Positions 7,710 to 16,816 of a stretch of DNA of 59,862 nucleotides are shown here, piece after piece. Position 1 is the stretch's first letter. Each line of letters starts with the position of its first letter. The stretch lies in contig JBDKGH010000067.1 of assembly GCA_039798265.1 (NCBI GenBank), positions 1 to 59,862 on the forward strand, written 5' to 3'. The notes under the pieces were generated by a model. That model did not search any database. It saw only the letters and a program-made list of their open reading frames with translations, and was not told the DNA's origin. A program made the position numbers and the translations under genes. This DNA is from JBDKGH01 sp039798265 (GTDB lineage: Bacteria > Bacteroidota > Bacteroidia > Flavobacteriales_D > Sanyastnellaceae).

Positions 7710-9953
7710 TTATCGAGCCATTTCTTCAGCGATCGCATTGTCAAACAATGCGCGCGCATCTTCAATGGTACCAAAGTTCTGATCGTCGATGGTCATGCGT
7801 CCTTTGGTCACATGGCCGAGGAGAATAAGAGGTACACCACTTTCTTCAACGAAGTCGAGGAATTCCTCTTCATTGTCTTCGGTTACGCTAACCAATACAC
7901 GGCTCTGAGATTCACCGAAAAGGAAGGCGTCGCGGCGAATTTCGCCATCTGTAACGATGTCGAAACCTAAGCCGTTCGGGAGTCCCATTTCAACCAATGA
8001 CACAAACAATCCGCCATCGCTCACATCGTGAGCAGCGCAAATAAGATCATTATGAATTAAGCTTTTCACACAGTCCTGAAGTTTTGCCTCTTCGTCGAGA
8101 TCAAAATAGGGAGCTGGTGAAATGCGAATACCGTGGATACTGCTGAGGTATTCACTGCTATTGATGTCTTCACGCGGAGTACCTAGTAAGTAAATGAGAT
8201 CGCCTTTGAATTTAAAGTCGAGGCTCATTTGGAGTGACTTGTCCTTCATAACTCCTAACATACCAATTGTAGGAGTAGGGAAAACGGGACGAGCGCTTCC
8301 GTCTTCGTTCACTGTTTGATTATAGAAACTCACGTTTCCACCAGTAACTGGGGTTTCAAATTTGCGGCAAGCAGCACCCATTCCTTTGATGGCTCCCACA
8401 AATTGCCAATATACTTCTTTGTTGTAAGGATTACCAAAGTTGAGGCAGTTGGTAATGGCAGAAGGTTCACCACCTGAGCAAACAATGTTACGTGCTGCTT
8501 CAGCCACTGCGATCATAGTCCCTTTTTCAGGATCGTTATTTACATAACGAGCGTTACAATCGACCGTAAGCACGAGTGCCTTATTGGTTCCTTTCACATT
8601 CACCACCGCTGCGTCGCTCGGACGGTTCGTTGTTTTAGTGGCAGTACCCACCATAGAGTCGTACTGCTCATAGATCCAACGTTTGCTGGCGATATTAGGG
8701 TTGGCAAGCATTTGACGAGCCACCACTACCAAATCTTTTGGTTCAGCTATTTGGCTGATATCAAATTTTTGTGCTTCGCGGTAGTAAGCAGGTTCTTCAA
8801 ATTCACGTTCATAAACAGGAGCACCTCCGCCGAGAACAAGGCTTTCAGCTGGAATTTCGCCTACTATTTCGCCATTCATGTAATAACGAACCATAGGTCC
8901 CTCGGTCACTACACCAATATTTACCGCATGCAGATCCCATTTTTCAAAGATGGCTTCTACGTCTGCTTCATGTCCTTTTTCTACTACGACAAGCATACGC
9001 TCTTGCGATTCAGAAAGTAAAATTTCGAATGGCAGCATACCTTCTTGACGCATGGGCACACGATCCAAGTGAATGTCCATACCCACTTTACCACCTGCAC
9101 TCATTTCAGAAGTAGAACAAGTGATACCAGCGGCACCCATATCTTGCATACCACGAACGAAATTGGTTTCAGCCAATTCCATGGTGGCTTCTAAAAGTAG
9201 TTTTTCTTGGAAGGGGTCACCCACTTGAACACTTGGAAGATCTTTCGCAGATTCTTCCGTGATATCTTTACTGGCGAACGATGCGCCTTTGATTCCATCT
9301 TTTCCAGTAGCCGATCCAACGATGTACACTGGATTGCCCACTCCACGAGCTTTAGCAGAAATAATACGACTGCTGTCGATTAATCCCACTGACATAGCGT
9401 TTACGAGGGGGTTAGCTTGGTAGCTTTCATCGAAGAACGTTTCACCACCCACTACAGGCACACCGAAAGCATTTCCATAATCGCCAATACCTTTGACTAC
9501 ACCTTGGAGGAGCCACTTGGTGCGAGGGTTTTCTAATTTACCGAAACGCAACGAGTTTAACTGGGCCACAGGACGAGCGCCCATGGTGAAAATATCGCGG
9601 TTGATACCACCTACTCCTGTTGCAGCACCTTGGTAAGGTTCAATGGCGCTTGGGTGGTTGTGCGATTCAATTTTGAAAGCGCAGCCGATACCGTCGCCGA
9701 TATCTACCAATCCGGCATTTTCCTCACCCGCTTTTACCAACATATGTGGGCCATCCTTGGGTAAGGTTTTTAGCCATTTAATGGAGTTTTTGTAAGAGCA
9801 GTGCTCACTCCACATTACGGAGTAAACGCACATCTCAGTGAAGTTAGGGGTGCGGCCGAGAATTTCGGTGATTTTGGCGAACTCTTCGGGGAGAAGACCC
9901 ATTTCGCGGGCTTGCTCAAGAGTTGCAGGTTTTTGCGCAGCGTTTTGTGACAT
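7710..9953 (-). CDS. purL: Phosphoribosylformylglycinamidine synthase subunit PurL
   Basis: The ATP-dependent FGAM synthetase of purine synthesis step 4, which takes ammonia from a separate PurQ glutaminase. At 747 aa it is the small PurL type that works with PurQ and PurS, not the fused ~1300-aa enzyme. Recognisable parts are the SEHCSYKNS motif near the N-terminus, the KIESHNHPSAIEPYQGAATG nucleotide/substrate loop, and two AIRS-like halves (GGNVSFYNQT in the second). I use the ATG at 9953 (MSQNAAQ); the frame extends upstream, but that part crosses the promoter and is not family-like. purN lies about 7 kb away in the same orientation; purQ and purS are not here. Confidence 0.95.
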   Translation of the reverse strand: MSQNAAQKPATLEQAREMGLLPEEFAKITEILGRTPNFTEMCVYSVMWSEHCSYKNSIKWLKTLPKDGPHMLVKAGEENAGLVDIGDGIGCAFKIESHNHPSAIEPYQGAATGVGGINRDIFTMGARPVAQLNSLRFGKLENPRTKWLLQGVVKGIGDYGNAFGVPVVGGETFFDESYQANPLVNAMSVGLIDSSRIISAKARGVGNPVYIVGSATGKDGIKGASFASKDITEESAKDLPSVQVGDPFQEKLLLEATMELAETNFVRGMQDMGAAGITCSTSEMSAGGKVGMDIHLDRVPMRQEGMLPFEILLSESQERMLVVVEKGHEADVEAIFEKWDLHAVNIGVVTEGPMVRYYMNGEIVGEIPAESLVLGGGAPVYEREFEEPAYYREAQKFDISQIAEPKDLVVVARQMLANPNIASKRWIYEQYDSMVGTATKTTNRPSDAAVVNVKGTNKALVLTVDCNARYVNNDPEKGTMIAVAEAARNIVCSGGEPSAITNCLNFGNPYNKEVYWQFVGAIKGMGAACRKFETPVTGGNVSFYNQTVNEDGSARPVFPTPTIGMLGVMKDKSLQMSLDFKFKGDLIYLLGTPREDINSSEYLSSIHGIRISPAPYFDLDEEAKLQDCVKSLIHNDLICAAHDVSDGGLFVSLVEMGLPNGLGFDIVTDGEIRRDAFLFGESQSRVLVSVTEDNEEEFLDFVEESGVPLILLGHVTKGRMTIDDQNFGTIEDARALFDNAIAEEMAR

Positions 9954-9978
9954 GGAATGCGAAAAATCGATTGTGGCG

Positions 9979-9986
9979 CGAAGGTA
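9979..9986 (-). promoter_or_regulatory. Predicted -7 box of the purL promoter
   Basis: Minus-strand TACCTTCG differs by one base from TAnnTTTG and lies 25 nt before the purL ATG. A weak TTC replaces the -33 TTG at about 18-nt spacing. It faces the ppa gene, which is divergent. Confidence 0.4.
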
Positions 9987-10066
9987 ACAATTCCCTTGGA
10001 AAAGGAATTCACTACTTAGTAACACTTGGTGCATACTGTGGATTATCTTCGCCAAAAAGCGCACTA

Positions 10067-10612
10067 ATGATACTGCATCCATGGCATGAGGTAGAGCCTA
10101 ATTTCGACAGAAAAAAGGCTAAAATTGACGGAGTTATCGAAATTCCGCAAGGAAGTAAAGCGAAGTACGAGGTAGATAAAAAGTCGGGACTTTTGCGCCT
10201 CGATCGCGTGGTTTATGCTGCTTTCCATTATCCCATTAATTATGGTTTCATACCTCAAACCCTCGGAGAAGACGGCGATCCATTGGATATTCTCGTTTTT
10301 TCGCAGGTGAGCATAGAACCGCTATGCCTCGTTAGTGCCCACATTATAGGTGTTATGGAAATGGAGGATATGGGGCAGAAGGATGAAAAAATTATTGCCG
10401 TTGCCAACGACGATCCGAGCGTGCAAAACATCAATTCCATCGATGACTTGCCCGAGTATCTGAAGGCCGAAATCAAACATTTTTTCCAGCAATACAAAGT
10501 GCTTCGTAATAAGAAAGTATTGGTTGATGATTTTTTATCAAAAGATAAAGCACTTGATTTTATTGAGGAAGCATTGGAACGTTACCAAACTGAATTCGGG
10601 AAAAAGGCATGA
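10067..10612 (+). CDS. ppa: Inorganic pyrophosphatase, class I
   Basis: A soluble Mg-dependent pyrophosphatase that hydrolyses the PPi released in biosynthesis. The protein is 181 aa, normal for family I. The signature DGDPLDILV carries the metal-binding aspartates, and YGFIPQT and the substrate-binding RLDRV and KYEVDKKSG segments precede it. I start at the ATG at 10067 (MILHPWHEVEP), which matches the usual family N-terminus; the frame continues upstream across the purL promoter and should be ignored. The stop overlaps the aminotransferase start (ATGA), so the two are translationally coupled. Confidence 0.93.
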   Translation: MILHPWHEVEPNFDRKKAKIDGVIEIPQGSKAKYEVDKKSGLLRLDRVVYAAFHYPINYGFIPQTLGEDGDPLDILVFSQVSIEPLCLVSAHIIGVMEMEDMGQKDEKIIAVANDDPSVQNINSIDDLPEYLKAEIKHFFQQYKVLRNKKVLVDDFLSKDKALDFIEEALERYQTEFGKKA

Positions 10613-11748
10613 CCTCTAAGTTACCCAACGTAGGAACCACCATATTTACCGTAATGTCCAAATTAGCGGTAGAACACAACGCCATTAATTTGGGTCAGGG
10701 ATTTCCGGGTTTTGCAATTGATGATGAGCTGATGGAGTGTGTGAACGAAGCCATGCATAGAGGGTTGAATCAATATGCCCCTATGCCTGGTTTACCCGTG
10801 CTTCGTGAAGAAATAGCCAATAAGCTAAATGCATTATATGGCTCCAATTATTCGGCGGATACCGAGGTAACCATCACAGCAGGAGCTACGCAAGCCTTGT
10901 TTACAGCGATCACTGCGCTCGTTCATCCAGGCGATGAAGTGATCTTGTTCGCTCCCGCTTATGATTGCTATGCGCCTGCTATTGAATTGAACGGAGGTAA
11001 ATGTGTTTGGGTAGATTTACATTGGCCCGACTATGCTATCGATTGGGAAAAAGTGAAAGAAGTGATTTCACCTAAAACACGGATGATTATCATCAACACA
11101 CCGCACAATCCAAGTGGTACCGTGATGAATAAGGCGGATCTCATGCAACTTGATCATCTTGTAAAGGATACGAATATTCTTGTGCTCAGTGATGAAGTGT
11201 ACGAGCATATGGTGTTAGATCAAGGAGAACACGAAAGTGTGGCTCGTTTTCCGTCTTTACGCGATCGTAGTTTACTGGTTTATTCTTTTGGTAAAACATT
11301 CCACGCTACTGGCTGGAAGATGGGCTATATAGTAGGACCTGAACACCTGATGGTGGAGTTTAGAAAAGTGCATCAGTTTAATGTGTTTTCTTGCAATACT
11401 GCGGTTCAGGCAGGTTTGGCTGAATACATGAAAAAGCCTGAACGGTATGAGTACCTACCTCATTTTTTTACACAAAAAAGAGATTTTTTCTTGGCACAGT
11501 TAGAGGGTAGTGCGTTTCAATGGAAACCAGCTACGGGCACCTATTTTCAGGTGCTTCAGTATGGCGCAATTTCTAATGAAAGCGATACCGATATGGCTAT
11601 TCGAATCACTAAGGAATTTGGCGTTGCTAGTATTCCATTGTCGGTTTTTTACAGCAACAATGTACAGGAACAAACCCTGCGCTTCTGTTTTGCAAAGGAA
11701 AACGAACAGCTCGAAAAGGCAGCTGAAATACTTCGCTCGATTCGATGA
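10609..11748 (+). CDS. Methionine/glutamine-type aminotransferase (YbdL-like, class I/II)
   Basis: A PLP-dependent fold-type I aminotransferase, 379 aa. The pyridoxal lysine is Lys229 in SFGKTFHATGWKMGY. Asn167 (NTPHNPSG), Asp195 and Tyr198 (LSDEVYEH) are the usual cofactor ligands. Closest in style to YbdL and KAT/glutamine transaminase K enzymes, which transaminate methionine, glutamine and aromatic residues with 2-oxo acid acceptors. Two genes downstream lies an omega-amidase, the enzyme that removes the alpha-ketoglutaramate or ketosuccinamate made by such transaminases. This supports a methionine-salvage or 2-oxo acid repair role. It overlaps ppa by 4 bp and the next gene by 4 bp. Confidence 0.88.
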   Translation: MTSKLPNVGTTIFTVMSKLAVEHNAINLGQGFPGFAIDDELMECVNEAMHRGLNQYAPMPGLPVLREEIANKLNALYGSNYSADTEVTITAGATQALFTAITALVHPGDEVILFAPAYDCYAPAIELNGGKCVWVDLHWPDYAIDWEKVKEVISPKTRMIIINTPHNPSGTVMNKADLMQLDHLVKDTNILVLSDEVYEHMVLDQGEHESVARFPSLRDRSLLVYSFGKTFHATGWKMGYIVGPEHLMVEFRKVHQFNVFSCNTAVQAGLAEYMKKPERYEYLPHFFTQKRDFFLAQLEGSAFQWKPATGTYFQVLQYGAISNESDTDMAIRITKEFGVASIPLSVFYSNNVQEQTLRFCFAKENEQLEKAAEILRSIR

Positions 11749-13550
11749 AAGATTGGAAGAATCATATCGAAATTATTGTTCTCACCATTTGGGTGGCCTT
11801 GTTCCGGTTGGTTCATTTGTTTGATTTTCCAATTAATCATGACGAATACAGTTCGCTTATTCGAACCGATTTTTCTTCATTTTCCGATTTGATTTATCGG
11901 GGTGTGATGACCGATGCGCATCCTCCATTTTTGCAGGTATTCCTTTTTTACTGGGTGAAATTTTTCGGAACAGAATCGTGGGTTATAAAACTGCCTTTTG
12001 TTCTTTTTTCTATTGCTTCTGTGCCTCTGGTTTATGCCTTTGCCAAATCGTGGTGGGGTAAGGGTACGGCTTTATTAACAGCTGCTGGTACTGGACTTTT
12101 GTTTTTGCCTGCATACTACGGTATGATGGCTCGGCCTTATGCGTCAGGCATTTTTTTTATTGCTCTTTTGGCCTTCGCATGGACGAAATTGGTAAAAGAA
12201 AAACCTTCATGGAAATGGATGGTTGTCACAGGAGTGTCTTTTGCTTTGTGCGCATTTAATCATCACTTCACGGCTTTGTACGCCTTCTTTATTTGGGTTT
12301 CAGGTTGGTTTTTAATTAACCGAATGAATGTTCGGTATTACGTTGGGTCAACTGTGATCGCGGTGTTGATATACTCATTTAATATCCCCGTCTTGTTGGC
12401 TCAGCTGAATTTAAAGGGAATCGGGGGCGTCAATCCAATGCCACAACCGACCTTTGTTTTTGAGCATCTGTGGTATGTGTTTAATTATTCATGGCTAGTT
12501 CTGGCGGTAGTGTTAATCGGCTTGTTGGTCGGTTTTTTACAGAAAAAAAACACGTCGAAAATCACGCTACATGTTTTTTTCTGGTGGATTCTTCCGATAG
12601 TAGTAGGCTATGTGTATTCTCATAGCATCGATAGTTTATTGAATGACCGAAGCTTGCTTTTTGGTATTCCGTTTTTATTGGCGGTATTATTTTCTGGCTT
12701 GAAAGAATTGGAGCGCACCCGGAGTGCTGTCCTTGCAGCTGCGTTTGGTATGGTGCTCATGGGCTCTACGCTTTATGAAAGGGGACTTTACCGGGTCAAT
12801 ATTGGTTCTGCATTGTCCGAGTTACCAAAACATCCTGCACAAGATGAAGTAGCTTTTGTGAGCATGTCGGACACGATTGCTCAATTTGTAAAAAAAGGAA
12901 GTGCAGAGAAATGGCAAAAAATTACAGATACAACGACGTTTGTACACGTTCACCGGATACTTGAACACTCCAAAGAATCAAATGCGCTCTTTGGCTGGGG
13001 TGTGCATCGGATAACGCCGAGTCTAGACTACTTAGGAGTTATAAAAGAGTATTATCCTTCCGTAAAGCACTCAAAAGGTTTTGTGGACGGTGAATACTGG
13101 ATATTCGATAAGAGCGAGGCAAGAGGTCATGACATAAAGAATACCCTTTGGACGTTTGAATACAAGAATGAGTTAAAAGTAGCCGGGGATGAATATCCTT
13201 ATGCCGTAGAACTTCCTTTGGATGAAAACCATCGCAACGATCTGATTTTGTTTTCCGTTGGGTTAGCTCAGTATAATCAAGTGCCCGATGTATTAGCTGT
13301 TCTGACTATTCTGCACAATGGAGAGCAAGTGCATTGGCAAGGTAGGTCAGCTGCGGAGATGATTCCGAGTGAACGCGACAGCGGTTCGGTTCACACCGTG
13401 CTGCGTCTATTGGATATACCCTATCCTTTGGATGAATGCACATTGAAGATTTTGGTTTGGAACAAAGGAAAAAGCACCTTTGATATCGAAGATACTTTTG
13501 TAGAGTTTCTACCAGGAAATTCTAAATTATATAAACACATAGCACCATGA
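11745..13550 (+). CDS. GT-C-type membrane glycosyltransferase (GT39/ArnT-like)
   Basis: A 601-aa polytopic membrane protein with roughly 10-12 hydrophobic helices in residues 10-370 and a mainly soluble C-terminal third. The first outer loop has NHDEY, the acidic pair typical of GT-C enzymes that use polyprenyl-phosphate sugars, and downstream DAHPPF resembles the HPP motif of the GT39 (PMT/ArnT) group. The likely role is transfer of a sugar to lipid, glycan or protein at the outer face of the inner membrane; donor and acceptor are unknown. It overlaps both neighbours by 4 bp, so it is cotranscribed with the aminotransferase and omega-amidase, with no obvious metabolic link. Confidence 0.75.
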   Translation: MKDWKNHIEIIVLTIWVALFRLVHLFDFPINHDEYSSLIRTDFSSFSDLIYRGVMTDAHPPFLQVFLFYWVKFFGTESWVIKLPFVLFSIASVPLVYAFAKSWWGKGTALLTAAGTGLLFLPAYYGMMARPYASGIFFIALLAFAWTKLVKEKPSWKWMVVTGVSFALCAFNHHFTALYAFFIWVSGWFLINRMNVRYYVGSTVIAVLIYSFNIPVLLAQLNLKGIGGVNPMPQPTFVFEHLWYVFNYSWLVLAVVLIGLLVGFLQKKNTSKITLHVFFWWILPIVVGYVYSHSIDSLLNDRSLLFGIPFLLAVLFSGLKELERTRSAVLAAAFGMVLMGSTLYERGLYRVNIGSALSELPKHPAQDEVAFVSMSDTIAQFVKKGSAEKWQKITDTTTFVHVHRILEHSKESNALFGWGVHRITPSLDYLGVIKEYYPSVKHSKGFVDGEYWIFDKSEARGHDIKNTLWTFEYKNELKVAGDEYPYAVELPLDENHRNDLILFSVGLAQYNQVPDVLAVLTILHNGEQVHWQGRSAAEMIPSERDSGSVHTVLRLLDIPYPLDECTLKILVWNKGKSTFDIEDTFVEFLPGNSKLYKHIAP

Positions 13551-14353
13551 TGAAAGATCTAGTTGTAGCAGCTATTCAGTCTGAAATCAAATGGGAACAA
13601 AGCGACGAGTCGAGAACCCATTTTGCTGCTCACTTACAGCGCTTGATGGGACATGTTTTAGATGTGGTGATTTTACCAGAGATGTTTACCACAGGGTTTA
13701 GCATGAATGCTAAAGACGTTGCGGAAAAAATGGGTGAGGATATGCCAACCTTGCGGTTTTTGAAGCAGTGGAGTTTGCAATTGAATGCCGTCATTACGGG
13801 CAGTGTTTCTGTTGAGCAAAACGGACAATATTACAATCGACTTTTTTGGGTGCGTCCTGATGGTACTTATTCCACCTATGATAAGCGCCATTTGTTTCGA
13901 ATGGCAGACGAACACCAGACCTATACGGGAGGACAACAGTTATTGGTAGAGGAGTGGAGAGGATGGAGAATATGTCCTTTGATCTGTTATGATCTTCGTT
14001 TTCCTGTTTGGAGTAGAAATAGACGAACCTCTGATGGTTCACATTTGTATGATGTATTGATTTATGTAGCTAACTGGCCTGCCGTGCGAAAAGCGCCTTG
14101 GATGAAATTACTGTTGGCGCGCGCAATAGAAAATCAGGTCTACACCGTTGGTGTAAATCGAGTAGGCACAGACGGTAATGGAATGGAGTATACTGGAAAT
14201 AGCGCCTTTATTGATCCACGCGGAGAATATTTGCAAGCCTTTGAGGAAGGGAAGGAACAAGTGTTCATTCAGTCTTTTTCTTATGCCCAACTCAAGGACT
14301 TCCGACAAAAGTTCCCCGTTATCGATGATTCCGACGACTTTGATATTCACTAA
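13547..14353 (+). CDS. Omega-amidase (nitrilase superfamily, YafV/Nit2-like)
   Basis: A 268-aa carbon-nitrogen hydrolase. The Glu-Lys-Cys triad is visible: Glu45 in LPEMFTTGF, Lys113 in YDKRHLF and Cys147 in CYDLRFPVW. The short length and the KRHLFRMADEH segment fit the YafV/Nit2 branch, which hydrolyses alpha-ketoglutaramate and ketosuccinamate to 2-oxo acids and ammonia. Presence in the same operon as a glutamine/methionine-type transaminase supports this. The ATG overlaps the previous stop by 4 bp. A bidirectional terminator follows. Confidence 0.88.
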   Translation: MMKDLVVAAIQSEIKWEQSDESRTHFAAHLQRLMGHVLDVVILPEMFTTGFSMNAKDVAEKMGEDMPTLRFLKQWSLQLNAVITGSVSVEQNGQYYNRLFWVRPDGTYSTYDKRHLFRMADEHQTYTGGQQLLVEEWRGWRICPLICYDLRFPVWSRNRRTSDGSHLYDVLIYVANWPAVRKAPWMKLLLARAIENQVYTVGVNRVGTDGNGMEYTGNSAFIDPRGEYLQAFEEGKEQVFIQSFSYAQLKDFRQKFPVIDDSDDFDIH

Positions 14354-14357
14354 AAGA

Positions 14358-14386
14358 AAAAAGGTCCCCATGAAGAGGACCTTTTT
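14358..14386. terminator. Bidirectional terminator between omega-amidase gene and gcdH
   Basis: The stem AAAAAGGTCC (14358-14367) pairs with GGACCTTTTT (14377-14386) around a 9-nt loop, and T runs lie on both strands. It separates two convergent genes. Confidence 0.85.
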
Positions 14387-14405
14387 TTATTTGCAAATGT
14401 TATTC

Positions 14406-15584
14406 TTATTTGAATGCATCGAAGCCCGTAACATCCATACCTGTAATGAGGAGGTGAATGTCATGCGTTCCTTCGTAAGTGATCACTGACTCAAGGTTCA
14501 TCATGTGACGCATCACTGGATATTCATTGGTGATACCCATACCGCCTAGCATTTGACGAGCATCGCTAACGATTTGCTTCGCCATAGCGATGTTGTTACG
14601 CTTCGCCATAGAGATTTGAGCGGTGGTAGCGCGACCTTCATTGCGCAACTGTCCAAGACGGAAAGTGAGCAATTGAGCTTTGGTGATTTCAGTAATCATC
14701 TCGGCCAATTTCTTTTGTTGCAATTGGAATGCACCGATTGGTTTTCCGAATTGGATGCGCTCTTTGGAGTAGCGCAAAGCAACATCATAACAATCGAGGG
14801 CTACTCCGATAGCTCCCCAAGCAATACCATATCGAGCAGAGTCCAAACAACCGAGAGGTCCACCCAAACCGCTTTTATTCGGAAGGAGGTTTTCTTTTGG
14901 AACTTTTACGTTGTCAAAAATCAATTCACCGGTATCAGAAGCGCGAAGGCTCCATTTGCCATGCATAGTAGGAGTAGAGAATCCTTCCATGCCGCGTTCA
15001 ACGATCAACCCGTGAATACGGCCTTCTTCGTTTTTCGCCCAAACCACTGCGATCTGTGCGAAAGGCGCGTTAGAAATCCACATTTTTGCTCCATTGAGCA
15101 AATAGTGGTCACCCATGTCTTTGAAATTGGTGACCATACCACCTGGGTTTGAACCGAAGTCAGGTTCTGTCAAACCGAAACAGCCGATCCATTCACCACT
15201 GGCTAGCTTAGGTAAGTATTTTTTGCGTTGTTCTTCGTTACCGTACTTATAGATAGGGTACATAACAAGCGACGATTGAACAGAGGCTGTAGAACGAAGA
15301 CCGCTATCGCAGCGCTCTAGTTCTTGCATTATCAATCCGTATGAAATTTGGTCGAGCCCTGCTCCACCGTATTCTTCTGGGATATATGGGCCAAAAGCAC
15401 CGATTTCCGCCAAGCCTTTGATAAGGTGTTGAGGGAATTTAGAGTTTTCAGCAGCTTCTTCAATGATTGGGGAAACTTCCTTTTTCACCCAGGCACGAGC
15501 GGTATCACGAACGAGTTTGTGCTCGTCGGTGAGCAAATCGTCCATTAGGTAATAATCGTGGCCTTGATAGAGGTCGGTACGCAT
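14406..15584 (-). CDS. gcdH: Glutaryl-CoA dehydrogenase (acyl-CoA dehydrogenase family)
   Basis: An FAD flavoenzyme that oxidises and decarboxylates glutaryl-CoA to crotonyl-CoA in lysine and tryptophan breakdown. The protein is 392 aa. The subfamily is set by MQELERCDSGLRS, SVQSSLVMYPI and LDSARYGIAWGA, and by the catalytic base Glu371 in TYEGTHDIH. I choose the ATG at 15584 (MRTDLYQGHDYY); eleven more codons upstream are open but precede the family N-terminus. The gene is single, with its own promoter upstream and a terminator downstream. Another short-chain acyl-CoA dehydrogenase specificity is possible but less likely. Confidence 0.9.
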   Translation of the reverse strand: MRTDLYQGHDYYLMDDLLTDEHKLVRDTARAWVKKEVSPIIEEAAENSKFPQHLIKGLAEIGAFGPYIPEEYGGAGLDQISYGLIMQELERCDSGLRSTASVQSSLVMYPIYKYGNEEQRKKYLPKLASGEWIGCFGLTEPDFGSNPGGMVTNFKDMGDHYLLNGAKMWISNAPFAQIAVVWAKNEEGRIHGLIVERGMEGFSTPTMHGKWSLRASDTGELIFDNVKVPKENLLPNKSGLGGPLGCLDSARYGIAWGAIGVALDCYDVALRYSKERIQFGKPIGAFQLQQKKLAEMITEITKAQLLTFRLGQLRNEGRATTAQISMAKRNNIAMAKQIVSDARQMLGGMGITNEYPVMRHMMNLESVITYEGTHDIHLLITGMDVTGFDAFK

Positions 15585-15606
15585 ATGATGTTTTTTAATT
15601 TCGGGG

Positions 15607-15614
15607 CAAAAGTA
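15607..15614 (-). promoter_or_regulatory. Predicted -7 box of the gcdH promoter
   Basis: Minus-strand TACTTTTG is an exact TAnnTTTG match, 22 nt before the gcdH ATG. It supports the shorter start choice. No clear -33 TTG at the usual distance. Confidence 0.5.
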
Positions 15615-15688
15615 CACATTCCTGATGCAAACAGGTATAGGAATAAGTAAGTTCAGTGAAATGGTAAAAAAGCTTGGGAAATAAAGAG

Positions 15689-16153
15689 TTACCCAACATT
15701 GGTTTCATACCAAGAATCAACCAATAAGTTGGAACCGTTACTCGCAGCTACGGCTAGCACATCGCATCGTTCGTTGAGTGGATTGCCGTTGTGGCCCCTC
15801 ACCCAATGAAATTTAACTTGATGACGGTTAGCGGCGGCCAAATAACGCTGCCAAAGGTCGGGGTTTTTAACGTCCTTCCAGTTTTTTCGAATCCACCCAT
15901 CGATCCATCTTTTTTCTACAGAGTCCACTACGTATTTGGAGTCGGAGTAGATGTGAACGCGGCTTCCGGGTACTTTGAGCATTTCTAAGGCCACGCAAAC
16001 ACTCCATAACTCCATGCGATTGTTGGTTGTTAATCGAAAACCTTGCGAAACTTCTTTTCGATGAGGGCCTGATAGCAGCACGATACCGTAGCCTCCCGGT
16101 CCGGGGTTGCCTTTAGCTGCGCCGTCAGTATAGATGGTTATTTCTGGAGTCAC
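15689..16153 (-). CDS. rnhA: Ribonuclease HI
   Basis: An endonuclease that cuts the RNA strand of RNA-DNA hybrids. The protein is 154 aa. All active-site residues are present: Asp10 (IYTDGAAKGNPGPGG), Glu48 (NNRMELW), Asp71 (YSDSKYV), His121 (GHNG) and Asp131 (ERCDVLA). Translation starts at GTG (16153), with no ATG nearby. The near-consensus -7 box ends 4 nt before this codon, so the message may be leaderless. Confidence 0.93.
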   Translation of the reverse strand: MTPEITIYTDGAAKGNPGPGGYGIVLLSGPHRKEVSQGFRLTTNNRMELWSVCVALEMLKVPGSRVHIYSDSKYVVDSVEKRWIDGWIRKNWKDVKNPDLWQRYLAAANRHQVKFHWVRGHNGNPLNERCDVLAVAASNGSNLLVDSWYETNVG

Positions 16154-16157
16154 GCGG

Positions 16158-16165
16158 CGAAGTTA
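16158..16165 (-). promoter_or_regulatory. Predicted -7 box directly before rnhA
   Basis: Minus-strand TAACTTCG has one mismatch to TAnnTTTG. It is so close to the GTG start that transcription would begin at or next to the start codon. Confidence 0.4.
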
Positions 16166-16229
16166 GCGAATGTTGAGTCGAAGAAGGTTTATGCGTTTAC
16201 AGCATACACGAAAAGCCCGCTTGTCTTGA

Positions 16230-16805
16230 TTAAAAAAGAAAGCCGATGTTCTTTGAAAAAAGTTTCACCGCAATGGCTAGCAGAATTATTCCGAATACTT
16301 TTTCGAGAATGGCAATACCACCAATACCGAGCGTTCGCTCAATACGATTGGTGAGTTTGAGTACCAAAAAGATGATGGGTGCATTCAAGAGTATAGCCAA
16401 TGCAATATTTGCTGTTTCATATTCGGCACGAAGCGAAATCAAGGTAGAAAAAGTACCCGTTCCTGCGATAATAGGAAAAGCCAAGGGCACAATGGAAGCG
16501 GCTTTTTCGCTTCCTTCTTTTTGTTTGAATAATTTGATTCCAAGAATCATTTCGAGTGCAATGAAGAAGAGAATGAAAGCGCCCGCTACCGCAAAGGAAT
16601 GTACGTCAACCCCGAAAAAACCGAGGAAAGCTTCTCCACCAAGCAGAAAAATCAACATCAATAGAACCGAAACAACGGTAGAAGTGATGGGCTGAATGTT
16701 TCCGGATTTTTGTTTGATATCAATGATAACAGGAAGACTGCCTACTATATCAATAACAGCAAAGAGAATCATAAAACATGAGAATATTTCACTCCAGTTG
16801 AACAT
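16230..16805 (-). CDS. MarC-family integral membrane protein
   Basis: A 191-aa membrane protein with about six transmembrane helices, in the UPF0056/MarC family. The N-terminus (FAVIDIVGSLPVIIDIKQKS) has the conserved start of that family, and a matching second half (PIIAGTGTFSTLI) shows the internal duplication. The name comes from the E. coli mar region, but a direct role in multidrug resistance was not upheld, and the substrate is unknown. It begins 11 bp after the purN stop on the same strand, so it is probably cotranscribed with purN. Confidence 0.88.
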   Translation of the reverse strand: MFNWSEIFSCFMILFAVIDIVGSLPVIIDIKQKSGNIQPITSTVVSVLLMLIFLLGGEAFLGFFGVDVHSFAVAGAFILFFIALEMILGIKLFKQKEGSEKAASIVPLAFPIIAGTGTFSTLISLRAEYETANIALAILLNAPIIFLVLKLTNRIERTLGIGGIAILEKVFGIILLAIAVKLFSKNIGFLF

Positions 16806-16816
16806 GTGCTATTGAT

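Noticed and set aside
9954..10082. Upstream extensions of purL (to 10082) and ppa (from 9923)
   Set aside because: They overlap each other and the promoter region on opposite strands and lack similarity to either family.
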